Shown: piece after piece, positions 46,893 through 58,964 of the stretch
Numbering within the stretch: the first letter of the stretch is position 1
How the letters are laid out: each line of letters begins with the position of its first letter
Assembly: GCF_015832195.1 (NCBI RefSeq)
Contig: NC_052031.1
Location: 9,797,850 to 9,861,849, forward strand
Reading direction: 5' to 3'
Source: Motacilla alba alba
Taxonomy: Eukaryota > Chordata > Aves > Passeriformes > Motacillidae
Length of the DNA: 64,000 nucleotides
Made by a program: the position numbers and the translations under genes
The notes under the pieces: generated by a model
The model's database searches: none
The model's input: only the letters and a program-made list of their open reading frames with translations
What the model was told of the DNA's origin: nothing

Positions 46893-46980
46893 ATGGTTTA
46901 TGGCCAACAGTAGTTAAATGGCTTAATCCTTATTAAAATTATGGTTTATGGCCAATAGTAGTTAAATGACTTCATTTTTA
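46893..46980 (+). repeat. Tandem duplication with a 48-bp period
   Basis: ATGGTTTATGGCCAACAGTA (46893) and ATGGTTTATGGCCAATAGTA (46941) are followed by near-identical GTTAAATGGCTT and GTTAAATGACTT. Only two differences occur in the first 33 bases, while the spacer has diverged more. Confidence 0.85.
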
Positions 46981-47116
46981 AATATATATGATGAATCATA
47001 TTAGCAGAATGGAGTATAATGAAGGTAATGAATGCCTAATTCTCTTATGGAAATGCACAATGCCAGTTTCAGACTGAATCCTAATGACATAATTGTGCAT
47101 GAGGATTTTGCCTTGT

Positions 47117-47234
47117 GGGGTTTTTTTGTCTTTTTTTTGTTTGTTTGCTTTTTTTTTTTTTCTGAAGTCAGACCTTTAGACAGTTTTACACTACATTCTT
47201 AATAGCTCTTGGTTTTGGTTGTTTTTTTTTTTTT
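47117..47234 (+). repeat. T-rich low-complexity tracts
   Basis: Runs of T interrupted by G or C (47117-47161) and a further run of about 13 T (47222-47234). The reverse complement resembles the A-rich tracts elsewhere in the window. Confidence 0.85.
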
Positions 47235-50200
47235 CTGAGAGACAAGATGGCATGGAAGGAGCCATATGAAATCTTCCACCTCTAATACCTAATGGCAGTG
47301 ACTTGGATTGTCCCCAGGCTGATAGCAGTCATGTATTAGTAACATTATTTAATGGCTTTTTCAATAGATTTCTCAGTTAATTTTTCTCATGGAGCACAGT
47401 GTGTAGCACAGAGTGAACAACAGGATTTGCATCTTCACTGGAGGCATGGAAAATACTGGAAGCTGATGGATGAGGTATGCTGGTGGGGCAAGATTTCATT
47501 AAATTCAAAAACTGCAGCAGCTGGTAGCAGCTTCCCAATGCTCTGGAGAGAAGCAGGATGCCACAGTTCTAATCTACTGTTGCGTTTTTCAAATGTGAGG
47601 GAATGAAACAATTGACTCAGATGTGTTAGAGACTGCGATTTCCAGTCCATTCCTACTTCCTTTGGTCAAAGGATCTCATGGGCTGTAATTATATTCACCT
47701 CCTCTTTTAACTTGTCCTCCAATTAGCTGTCACTAGTGGTTAAATGATCAGAAACTAAGTTTAAAAGTTTAGAAGTTTAAAAGTTTCTTTCTTTGATGAC
47801 AGTTTCTCATTTGATTTGTGACAAGTCAACTAGTCTCTCACACTACTTGTGCATGGAAATAACCCACCATGATGTGTTTTGGCTTCTGCAGCACCTATTG
47901 TTTTAAATTTCCAGATTGCCTTGACACAGGGAGTAGAACATACAATTGATGACAGCACAGAAGTGCTTCCAGGTCCCTCAGTTTAAACTTAGACATGGTG
48001 AAAAAGAGAAAAAAAGAGCACTTACCTCTTACCCTGTTTTAAACTTTATGGGATGTGGATAATTTGGAAGTGGATTCTATTTGCTACATTAAAAATTAAG
48101 TCAGAGTTCTAGGAGGTGCTGCTATCAATGCCAAATGTGAAGACAGTACAGGTAGATGTTTGGAATTTTTTTGCAACATAGGTTGTGCTACACATGCAAC
48201 TTGTTATCATATTCTCACAGGCAATGACAACATGTTGGGAACTTTTTGGATATACTGACTTCCAGGATTCTCTTCACACAAGTTTACATCTCAGCAGAAA
48301 CATGATCTAGATAAGTTGCCTGCCTTTTTCCCTCAGCCTTTCTGCACAGCCAGGCTTTAACAGTAAATAGTTGATGCAACAGCCTGAAGCAGAACATAGA
48401 ACATCTTAGTAAAGGAAGAGATATTCGCTCCTCGTGCTGTTCCAAGGGAGAAGAGGTCATTTATTTTTCCCATTTTTTTTCTTTCTCTGTCAGCAAAATT
48501 CAAAATGCAAAAGCAGTCTGCATAGCTGTGATTTAATTAAATATTGAGCCCCGTTTTCTTAATGTAATATTAAGAAAAGGTTGCATTTAAAGCTACTTAT
48601 CTTCAGACAGTGGTGCTTTCAGAAAAATGTCCCTGGTTAGGAGGTTTCTCGCAACTCCTGTTTTAATTCATCTCATTGAAAGTAAATTTGCAAAGTTGTT
48701 CTGCTCTCAGGGAAAAGGAGCTAGGCTACTGTGTATTGGAGGTTCCAGAGGGAGAGCTAGAGAGAAAAATCCTACCAGTCAAAGTCAATGCAAAACAATA
48801 CATTGCTTTTAATGTGTTTACCAATAATCATTGTTCTACCATTTTTTTCAGTCCTTTTCCATGAAATATGCTTCACAAGGGACCGTTGGCGTGTACACAA
48901 CAAAACAGACAAACACAATGTTTAAAAAGAAATTAATAACAAATGTTAAAGAACCACAATATGATACTCTGGGGAATGTTCTGAGAGAACAAATGGCTTA
49001 TGCAATTCAGGGTATGCAACTCTGGCCTGCACAGAGCATCAGATAGGGGTGAAGATAACCATATGATTTTAATTGAAAGATTATGCTTTTAAGACAGTGC
49101 CGGTTTCCTTTGTTACAAGATGCACCAAACCACTCCAGTCAAAGGACTCAAGTGACTGAGCTGACATTTGAACAAGCATTGAATGTTTGGCTATTTTTTA
49201 TTGCCTCCTTTAATTTGCAGGGTTAAAAATGCCCACTAACATTGCACTAACATTGAGATACGACAATATTCTCTAAACTGTTAAGCATTCTCTCAGTTAC
49301 TAATCAGGAGTGGAAAAAATCATTTTTCTGTTTGTGAATTTAGTTGTGTTCAAAGAAAATTCGGTTGACAGTCTTTTACCAAAAAATGGATGGAATAAAA
49401 TTTAAAAAAATAACTGTAATCCCATTGATTAAATTGTTTAAATAGTTTCTGATGTCAAAAGGGGAATTATTTATCACAGTCATATCTCAGGTTTTATATA
49501 CAGCTGCCAGTGAGGCTACAATTGTTACCAAGTTCAGGAGTGATTATTTCTTAACTTCTTCTTTAAATTTATATATGTTGCTGAACAATCATTGAACAGA
49601 CTGTGGTTATTTTCAGAACTAAAAAAATTTGAAGACTGTATTGATTTTTCAACAAAGTTTTCTGGGTATCTTTTTTTATACAATTTCTCAAGTTTTAATA
49701 CATAAATTTAATCTACTATATTCTGAATCTCAGTTTCTAAGCAGCAAGGAATCTAAGTGAAGATTATTTTTGCAGGCCAAATATAAACAATGCATACAAG
49801 TGGCTGAAATGAAGTTACTTAGGTCATACCACTTTGGATAGAATTTAGAATAACTAAAGTTCCAAATATCCAGAGTTTGCGTGTATTATTTTAGAAAATA
49901 AATCAGGAATAAGTCTGGAACAAAAATAAGCCCTTTTTAAAATTAAAAATTTGAAATTTAAGTTCAAAATTTGAAATCAAACCCAGTAGTTACTGTACCT
50001 GTCTGGCCCAGGGATGGGGCAGAATGTTTAGATGGCTCCTCTCTCCCATAACTTAATGTTGGCTTATTTTGATTCATTCATCACACCCCAAAAAGTGATT
50101 TATTGTCTCTTATTGTGTGTGTGATATATTGCTATTTCATAGAGCTTTTGATGTAGCCCATCTTTCAACATGTTCCAGGAATCAGAAGCTCCAGTAAATA

Positions 50201-52530
50201 CACAACCATTGTTTATAGTGGTTCTGCATCATGTTTAATGTTGTGGGTGTATTGGTTATCCAGGTAACTCTTTTATATAAGAGGCATTCATCTTTTTTTT
50301 TCCTTTCCTTTTCTCTCTTCGTCAAAAGTTAAAAATAGGATTGGCTTTGATGCAGAACATTAATTTAAGGGGACTGATGTGAAGACCACAAACGAAACCT
50401 GTCATCTCCCACCTGCAGCTTTGTCAAATGTGAGGTGGTCTAATTTGCCAAGTTTCCCAGAGATGTCAGGCACAGCTGCTACTCATGTATGGTTTATAAA
50501 GGGACTTTAATCAAACCTATGTGGACTCTCAGGGCTTGCACCAATGGCAGGGATAGACTGAGCTCACTAGATCCTTATTTATTATTGTAAAGTTAAAAGG
50601 TTTTTGAAAAATAATATCTGGATGCGGTAGTTGGAAAGATTGGTAGGATTAAATATAAGTACAGTAAGGACTGTACAATAAATATTTGTTCTAGAAGAAA
50701 AGTCAACAAAGATGTAGCTTCTGAAAGATAAATTCTGCAATGGTAAATGTCAAATATTGGGGCAATGCTAAGAAAGAGATTTAATATCCAATGTCTTAGG
50801 AGGAGAGTCAGATAATGAAAGCATTGAGATTACACACTGGGTTTTTCGTCACATAGTAATTTAGGAGGGATGGAAAAATTCAAGGATGTTGGTACAAAGA
50901 AAACTTAGAATCTGAAAGAACTGCAAGTTGGTTCAGCAATACAAAGTTTCACATGATCTTTAAAAAAAGAGAGTCTCTGAGGTGGACCTGAAAGCTGAAT
51001 GATAAGTAATAGCTCTCACAAAAAATTCAGCCTTCCATTTAAAAATTTCAGCACAAATCTCTTTTTCTAATTTTTATGTCTTTATTTCTGTTAATAGTTC
51101 TAATTTCAATGAGAAATATCAGTTTGCAAGCTAAATGATTGTTTGAACCAGGAAAATCATATTTTGCTTTTTGGGCAAAAACAAAGAGAAGTTTTAAGAT
51201 AAGTTCCCACAAAGGCACAGCACTTCATCTTGAAGGGAACTGTTAAAGCAGTTATGAAGGACATAGAGAGTGACATATGTTAGCATCTCACAACTCAGCA
51301 ATTGGCTGTAGACAAAAATGGTGATTTGATGCCAAAGGCAAGCAGCTGATGTATAGTCTTACAGGAGCTGCAGGTTTAAAATTAAAAAAAAAAAGGAAGC
51401 TTGTCTAAATCAGCCATGATCTCATTATGGCTGAGCTAATAGTCAAATACAGGGCACTGTCACTATCAAAAAAAGAACCATGATGTATTTCACTGGCTGC
51501 TTGTAAGTAGGTAATGGATTATTTCAGTGGGTGACTGCAGTGGTCAGGAGATCACAGGCTAATCAGAACAGGAAGACTGTATGCCAACAAACACTAATGA
51601 GCAGCTATTCTCATAATCAGTGGTGGGACTTGCAGACCTGGAAAGGGCACAGCACAACAGCACATGCAGATGGGACACATCCAAGTCTGGCACAGCAGGA
51701 TATTTGCCTGAATACAGGAATTGAAATTACAACACTGATAAAACTGGACTATTAGTGTCTGCTAGATATATGAATAAACCCATTGACCAATTTAAAACAT
51801 CTAATATTGTTTTTGTGTATTCTGACAGTGGTGGAAGGTAGTCACTAAGTAGGTATCTCATTAAATGCATGTGGGACAGGGAGCATGACTCAACAACTTT
51901 GATCTTGCTGAGCTGCTGCTATAGCATTCAAACCCATTGTGTATTGTTTGGTCACTTTCATTTTGCTTCCTGCCATTTATTATTGCAATTAATGAATACA
52001 GAATATATTCAATAATCCAGGATTTAAATATTTCAGAAAACCTTGATTATGGGATAAACAAACTTTGGAGGAATGAAAACCTGGAAATCTTTTTTTATTG
52101 AAATGCTAGGAGAATGCAAAAGTGAAAGCCCACAGAAAGCTGAAAAAGGATCAGAAAAAAGATATGAACTTTTTCACAGTACCATGGTTCTTGCAGACTG
52201 AGCACTTTTTCCAGGTCACCCTCAGAGCACAGATAGTTATGTTTCCTAAAATAAAAGAAATATTAATAAAACATAAAAACATTTACAGCCATTTGTGTGT
52301 ATGTGTGTGTGCATTAATCTTTTCCCTTCCGGTAAAATTATTCTCATCACTAAGTTGAGGCAGTCGAGTCCTTCCCATGCTGTTTTTCAGTCATCTTATC
52401 ATAACTGCTGACATTACTCTGGCTGAACTCCAAGACTGCCCAATGCACATGCCAAAACATCAGCTGACAGACTGGCTTTATCCACTAGATTTCAGTTTTT
52501 TCTTTACCCCAACTTTAAAGACTTTCCTGG
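47235..52530. other. AT-rich unique-looking segment
   Basis: This is a long stretch with no recognised transposon or gene. Small features are a doubled AAGTTTAAAAGTTT (47757-47770 and 47773-47786), an AT-rich direct repeat of AAAATTTGAAAT (about 49945 and 49966), and a cluster of overlapping plus-strand frames at 48627-49046. In one of those frames a 62-codon stretch follows an acceptor-like TTCTGCTCTCAG at 48699-48710. None is firm enough to call an exon. Confidence 0.4.
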
Positions 52531-52574
52531 TTTTGTTCTTTTTTTTTTTCTTTTTTTTTTTTCTTTTTTTCCCC
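52531..52574 (+). repeat. Polypyrimidine tract
   Basis: Long T-runs broken only by C, ending in CCCC. This is an almost pure pyrimidine strand of about 44 bases. Confidence 0.9.
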
Positions 52575-54188
52575 AACACAGATTTCTTCCCAAGTACCTT
52601 CAACATCTGTTAATTTGCTCTTCTATTCTTAGCACTGGATCTCCACTGACTCTAATCCAAAAACTCCATTCCTTGAGCAAAGCTCAAAACAGCACCATAT
52701 TCTTCTAAATAGAGCTCCAGTTAAGTCATCTGTCACATGAGCACGAGAAGCTAGGGAGTAAAGTGAACTTTAGACCTGAAATCTGTACATCACAAAGGCC
52801 CAGTTCATCTTCCAATGTTTTATACCTAAAATGGAAAGACTTGCTAAATTTAACTTTTATCCTCTGGATGAGAATGCAGACTCATGTCCTCAAAATTCTG
52901 GAAGCAAAGGTTCAGTTTTTTCTTTGAGAGTATATTATTCTGGAAACTGCTTTGTCTGACAACTGATATTAGGGAAGCTTAGCAGTAAGAGAGATGACCT
53001 AGAGAGGATTTTCTCAACACTGCAATATCTACAAATAGATTTTACATTTTTGAATCTAATGCATCAAAAAAGAAAAATTTAAAAAGAATAGCTTCATGTC
53101 TTGGAGCTTTAAATATCAATTATGGCAGGGTTCCTTTCAGGGAACTGAGTTTATGTATGTTCAAAGTAGAGGTACTTACCCTACATTGTGGTAGGGAGCA
53201 GTCCTATTTCTATAGATACTAACACTGGACAAAGAAGAGTCCTTTTTTTTATTCTGTTCTTTCTTCATTTACAGTAGGGAACCAAAGCTGCTTTTTTCAA
53301 CACCAAATATTTTTATTTGAATGATGTCTGTCAGTGGACTTTTCTGACTACTGTCTGAACTGACATAAGAGCTTCAGGTGCTCTGCTCATCACTGAGCTT
53401 AAACAATCTGTTCTCTCAAAGTCAGATAGCATCATTATTTACTTTTTAGAGTTTCTGTTCAGGGCTAAATATATCCAACCAGCCAGGCCAGCATAAGGAC
53501 TGTGCCTGGAAAATAATGTTAAAGCTGTCCAGGTAGCGAAAGCATTGTGCAGTATGCTTCAGTAAGTGGATTAAATGAAAGGCAGGCAGTTTTTTTCTGA
53601 ACTTGTTCTCACAGCAAACAGGAAAATGTAACAAACAGGCCAAGTACCCACTGTTCTCTTTGTCCATACAGTGGTCAGGTTTCCTTATTTCATTTGTGGC
53701 CCATGCAGTGGTTGTATGAGTCACTTAGACCTGTTTTGACAAAGTATAAAGTTGGCAGGATTATCTTCTCTGAAATATCCATTGCTTCAAATTATACACA
53801 ATGGCATTTGAATGTAACGTTGTATTAGCAGTAAAACTGCCACTGAGCATGTGGCCTTTTCTTTTCATGGTGCAAAGACATTCTGCATGTGCTTTAAACC
53901 CTGGATCTGCAAATAGAGAAAGATGCCATAAGAGAAAGAATAGACAGCTAATATTTTGCTGAACTTTTAGACTGGGTTAGGACACTGAGGGCTCATCTCC
54001 TGTCTAGAGAGAAGGCCTGAGGCTGCAAGATCTGGCCCCACCTTGCTGCATCATCCTCACTCAGACAGCTGCATCACACACATCTGCTGCACCCATGTTC
54101 TCCCACATCTACAACAGAGAAATTGATGCTTATCTTCTTTGCAGTAATATTTTGAAATATAAACAGCTAATATTGCAAAAGTACCTTT
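52575..54188. other. AT-rich unique-looking segment
   Basis: No gene or repeat family is recognised. A 92-codon minus-strand frame (53446-53724) has no recognisable domain. Confidence 0.5.
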
Positions 54189-54736
54189 TGTGGTTTAATC
54201 CCACATGGCAACTCAGCTCCACACAGCCACTTGCTCCACCTCCAGCAGGATGGCTGAGAGAATCAGAAGATTAAAAGTATGAAACTCATGGCTTGATATA
54301 AAGATGGGTTAATGATACAGAAAAAGAAGGGAAAAGATTAATAAGAATTATAATAACAACAATAATAATACAACACAAAGTAAAGGATGCACCACTCACC
54401 AGCTGATGACCAGCCAGTCCCTGAGCAATGGTCTCTGGCCAGCTTTCCCCCCAGATTATATACTGAGCCTGTCACCACATGGTATGGAATGTCTCTTTGG
54501 CTAGCTGGGGTCAGCTATCCAAGCTGTCTCCCCTCCAAAACTTCTTGTGCCCCTCCAACCTTCTTCCTGGCAGGGCATGCAAAGCTGGAATGTTCTTGAC
54601 TTAGTATAAACACTACTTAGCAACAACTAAAAACATCCCTGTGTTACCAACATTATTCTTCATCCTGCATCCAAAACACAGCACTGAATTAGCTAACAGG
54701 TAGAAAATTAACTCCATCACAGCCAAAATCAGGACA
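54189..54736 (-). mobile_element. ERV LTR, minus strand, about 550 bp
   Basis: The plus strand runs from TGTGGTTTAATCCC to AATCAGGACA, giving TG...CA ends on the sense (minus) strand, which begins TGTCCTGATTTTGGCTGTGA. This is a familiar avian LTR family with internal blocks GTATAAACACTACTTAGCAA, CTTCTTGTGCCC and ATGGTATGGAATG. A sense TATA-like TATATAAT is at 54455-54462, and an AAT/AAC-rich simple repeat lies at about 54347-54372. No internal viral genes adjoin and no matching flanking duplication is visible, so it is a solo LTR or a remnant. Its class is not assigned. Confidence 0.85.
54455..54462 (-). promoter_or_regulatory. TATA-like box of the minus-strand LTR
   Basis: TATATAAT on the minus strand, placed about 275 bases into the LTR as expected for the end of U3. 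Its activity cannot be judged. Confidence 0.5.
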
Positions 54737-54962
54737 GAATTTCAAAGTCACAGAACAAATATTCTACTTCAAACCATTATTCTACTCTGAAATCCTTTTA
54801 TTTTTTAGCAAGGAAGGTGTCTTATTAACCTCCTAGGTCTCCTCTCCCTCATGTTTACCATTCCCATTCTGGATATGCATCACACACAGATTACAGGCTT
54901 CAGGTAGGCAAGAGCAACTCTATCATTTTCCAGTGTAAAAATTTAACAGTGTGTACATGGTG
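54737..54962. other. AT-rich spacer between the LTR and the CR1 fragment
   Basis: Nothing is recognised. Confidence 0.45.
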
Positions 54963-55110
54963 GGATCACAGGATAGCTCATGTTAGAAGGAACCACTGGA
55001 GGTACTCTGGCTCAGCCCCTGTGTGAGAGTGCTGAGCACACCCTGAGCCTTGGAGGATGTCAGGCCTGGGCAAAGCCACCCCACTGATGGCAGCACCTCC
55101 AGTACATAGT
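54963..55110 (-). mobile_element. Diverged CR1 3' end, minus strand
   Basis: GGATCACAGGATAGCTCATG, TTAGAAGGAACCACTGGAGG, TACTCTGGCTCAGCCCC and GTGTGAGAGTGCTGAGCACA resemble the reverse-complement tail of a CR1 subfamily with a CTCTGGAGGTCATCTGG-type block. The match fades after about 55060. Confidence 0.65.
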
Positions 55111-58100
55111 AGTGGGCTAGAAATAATAGATTGAAAATCTGGCAAGAAAATCAAAACCAAAACCTTCCCACAATCTCATTATCTTTTGATATTAACTGGG
55201 AAAATAAAAGCTTTAACAAAGTAAAGCACTGGCTCTATATTACTATTAGAAAAATATCATCCCCCCAGTAAGGAGCCTGTGCTGATATTTAACAGAAAAA
55301 CCCCTCTAAGCATTCATTGTCTAATCCAGCTCTTATTGAAGTCTCTGAGGAAATTCCTATCAGTGAGCAGGATCATTCCTATTTCTCTTTTTAACAGATT
55401 AGTGTGTGTTTACATGAAGGCCCTGTAGGCACCAATTAATCTGTATTCATAGAGCAACTGCAGAGCTTAAAAATCCCTGACATTCTCTTTTATTGGTAAT
55501 TCAGAAATTTGCCTTGGCAAGCAATGGGACTGAGAGCATCCATCACTTTTCAGATATTAAAAATTCAGTATTTCTTTGTTGAAATGTAGTTTTTAACTCA
55601 TATGTTTCTAAATATTAAACGAGTATAAACCAAATACAGAGTAGTTTTAAGGTACAGAGAAATCCCAGAGTTTCTGGTCCTGCTCACAGCTTTGCTGAGA
55701 ATCCTCAGAAAGGAATTTAGCAAGTGTGTTCAACTTCACAGTTACACTGTCAAATCATGTGGGCAGAAGGCAAACAGTCAAGAATTACATGAGCCAAATG
55801 CTGCTGCAACTTTTCAGGAAATTCTGAGCAGCAACAGAGGCAGACAAAGAAGAAAATCACAAGAGAAAAATGGTCAAAGCCTAATTGCTTCACCTAGATG
55901 CTCTCCAAAGACAATCTTCTGACTTTCTTACTTCCTTGCCCATCCATACAGCTGCATGCCTGTAGAATGCTTGCACCACATAGGGGAAATACATCATGAT
56001 GATGGGAATCATGTGTTTTATACACTCCAGAGGATGTGTCCTGTTTTTTCAGAAGGCCCAATTTGCAGGATCATTGACTGCACAATAAATGGGTTTGGTT
56101 TTGAAACCAGCCCAGGGGCTGTCTTTAGGACAGTCCAGAAGAACATGCTGCACTCTGGAGCCTGGAGATTGAAGGGAAAATAGACTGCTGGAGATCACTC
56201 TTTATTTTACTCAAGGGCCTTAAGAACAGAAAAGAGGCAGAAATATTTCTTTCATGCAGCACCTAAAACAGGCAGCCAATGGTTTATACATATATGTATG
56301 TATGTAAAAATATAAGATATAAAAAGCCCCCGAATATGTCAAGGACTTACTTCCCAGAAACTGGAAATTCAAATAGTTGTTTGGATGAAGGGGGTGAACT
56401 GGGGTGGAGGAGGAAGGAGAACAAAGTATTTTCTGTGTATTCTCTATTCCTGCCTTTTATCTGTGCTTAGTAAATCTAATCCTGCTGACTGATCTTCTTG
56501 TTCATGTTATTGAACTGAGAACATCCTTTCCTATGGTGCTCCTTTACCCTCTTCCTTTCTGTATAATGTAGATATTCAAGGCAAATGCAAATGTTACTGC
56601 AACAGAGAGAATTATTGCTAATTACTACTAATGTTAGGCTGTCTGTGCAGGTTCATCTGGTGGGACACAGAGCTCTGGTGCAGGATATGGTGGCGCATCA
56701 CTTAAGTCTTAATGATACAGGTAAGTGGTGGATAAAAATAAGGTAGGGATAGAGAAAGCCTCATCAAATGAGCTTCAAAAAGAACTGCAAGTAGTAGCAA
56801 TATGGTGGAAGCACTGCCATGAGAAAGGACAGTATGAGAGCATGGTTTATTTAGCATAGTAAAGAAAAAGCTGAAGGCAGCTTTGATTGTTTCCTAAAAA
56901 TACACAAGCAGAGTGAGAGAAGTGAGAAAAGGAGAATAAATATCACCAAGGGAGAAGAGCTTCCCTTTCTAACCAATACCAAGACAGGGATAAACATATA
57001 TAATGTCCAAGAATAAATTCAGGGTAACATTTTCTTTTAATTATAAGGGAGAAGTCCTGAAACCACAGAATGGATGAAAAAAAGTCTTCAGTGTTAATAA
57101 GATAGAACTTGTAGATGGTCTGATTGACGGAGAAAAGGGAAAATGTAATTCAAAATCTTCCTTTAGTCCCTCTAAATATGACCCACAGAGTTGGTTTTTT
57201 TTGGGGGGGGGCAAAGTTAGACAAAAGGTCTGCTTTAGGGCATACCAGGAACAAATTAAATTGGCAAAGAAACAAGGAGTAAGACTAAAAAGTCCATTTG
57301 GGTATTGTACATTTCCAACATTATTATGATGCAATTGGGGGATAGTTAATGAAGCAAGAGTCATAGAGTGGCTGGGAAGCCATTTGGAGTATGAAGGTAT
57401 TTTTAAACAAAAGGCAAAAGTGCAGGCTGCCTAAGGAACCCAGAAGGTCAAAGCAAGCTGAAAGATCTGTTATGAGTCACCTGGCCACTCTGAGTGTCCT
57501 AGAAATATCAGATATTTTTATGAATGTGTTTCTGGGATGGAGATGGGATGGAGTTACCTTTTCCCACAGCGGCCCTCTCAAAGCGTTGCTCTGTATTTGT
57601 GGCTAGAATGATGTTGATAACACACCAATGGTATGCCTTTAATGAGTCACAAATAAAAATCATGGTAGATCATCTGCAGATAATCAGTATTTTTCATTGA
57701 TATCTGCTATCTGTATTTTTGTTGAATTGAATCATGCACTGACAATGTTCCATGCATCAGGAGTCAGTGTGCCCTCTTTTGCCAGTACTAGCAATGAGTA
57801 GCCCTCTGAGCTTGGGTTTTTGGTCTTCAGCTCAATTTCCCTGTTGTGCAGGAATCTTACATTTGAATTTCCTGTGCTTTAAGCAGCGGTCTTTGAAATG
57901 AATGACTGAATATTCATTAAGCCAGACAGAGTGTATATAACATAATGTGATGATTAAAACACCACTGGGTGAAGGGACAAGCTGAGCCTGTGCTTGAACT
58001 AGTGCTATAGCCTGTGACCATGGCTGTCTGCAGTAAGGAGAAATTTTCACACTTTCACAAGAATAATTTTCTTTCTTACACTCTTATAAGAAAGTGCTGT

Positions 58101-58920
58101 GGCTCAGACACATCAATAAATCTTTTGTAACCCTCCCTGCACTTATACTCAGCCTAAGGAAAATGTGACTTGATTGTAATTAAAGAGGGCTTACATTTTC
58201 CCTTACCTCACAATGGTAAATACCTAGTGTCTACAGCAGAGTATAGACACAGGTGAAGGAGAAGCACAGCACTTGTGTTACAACAACTTACCCTGTTTAA
58301 CAAGTGTGGAGAAAGTTCCTTGGAGCTGCTAGAACTTCTGGCAAACACATATCACTGCTTTAGATTTCTGATGTTATGAATTGTTTATGTCTCTGCAGAA
58401 ATGAAATGATCCCTCAAAATCTTAAAGCAGCTATTGATATATTTTGTCTGTATTAAAATTTATTTAATCTAAAATACTAAATCATTGGTATAAAAGGTGG
58501 CAAGTAATTCTAATTTCAAGCTGTGGTCTTTGGTTGAAGTTGTCAGACACTCTCATGGGGTTTTTTGCCCTGCACAAATCTTTTCAGCCAGTACGTGATA
58601 ATTATCAGGATTTCTCATGTAAGTGGAATAAAAAACCTGGGCATAGTTTGAGCTGCAGAGCCCTCAGGCACCGTCTTTCATTTGCCAGCTTCTAGCTATT
58701 ATGTATCAGAAATATAGGAAGGGCTCTGGGAGACAGGTGTATTTGGATATGCTTCACTCAAGCATAATGCACCTTTACAGAGGTCACTGAAGTTGGAAGA
58801 AGCCAAAAAATAAGGAGTGATAATGCATGTTGTACTAGACCATGGGTACTAACAACCCTATTGCCCATTGTGCTGGTAATTACATATCAAAGTAGGAAGG
58901 GCACTCCTCCAATAGATACC
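55111..58920. other. AT-rich unique-looking segment
   Basis: No gene or repeat family is recognised. It includes a CATATATGTATGTATG run at about 56290 and a T8G9 run (57195-57211). Two plus-strand open frames at 55692-55922 and 56 kb (55956-56183), each about 75 codons, show no recognisable domain. A 107-codon minus-strand frame is at 57041-57364. Confidence 0.45.
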
Positions 58921-58964
58921 ACTTCAGGTGTCTACACTTCAGGTGTACACTTCAGGTGTATACT
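58921..58964 (+). repeat. Tandem repeat with a 13-15-bp unit
   Basis: Three copies of ACTTCAGGTGT followed by CTAC, AC and ATAC. Unit lengths are therefore about 15, 13 and 15. Confidence 0.9.
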
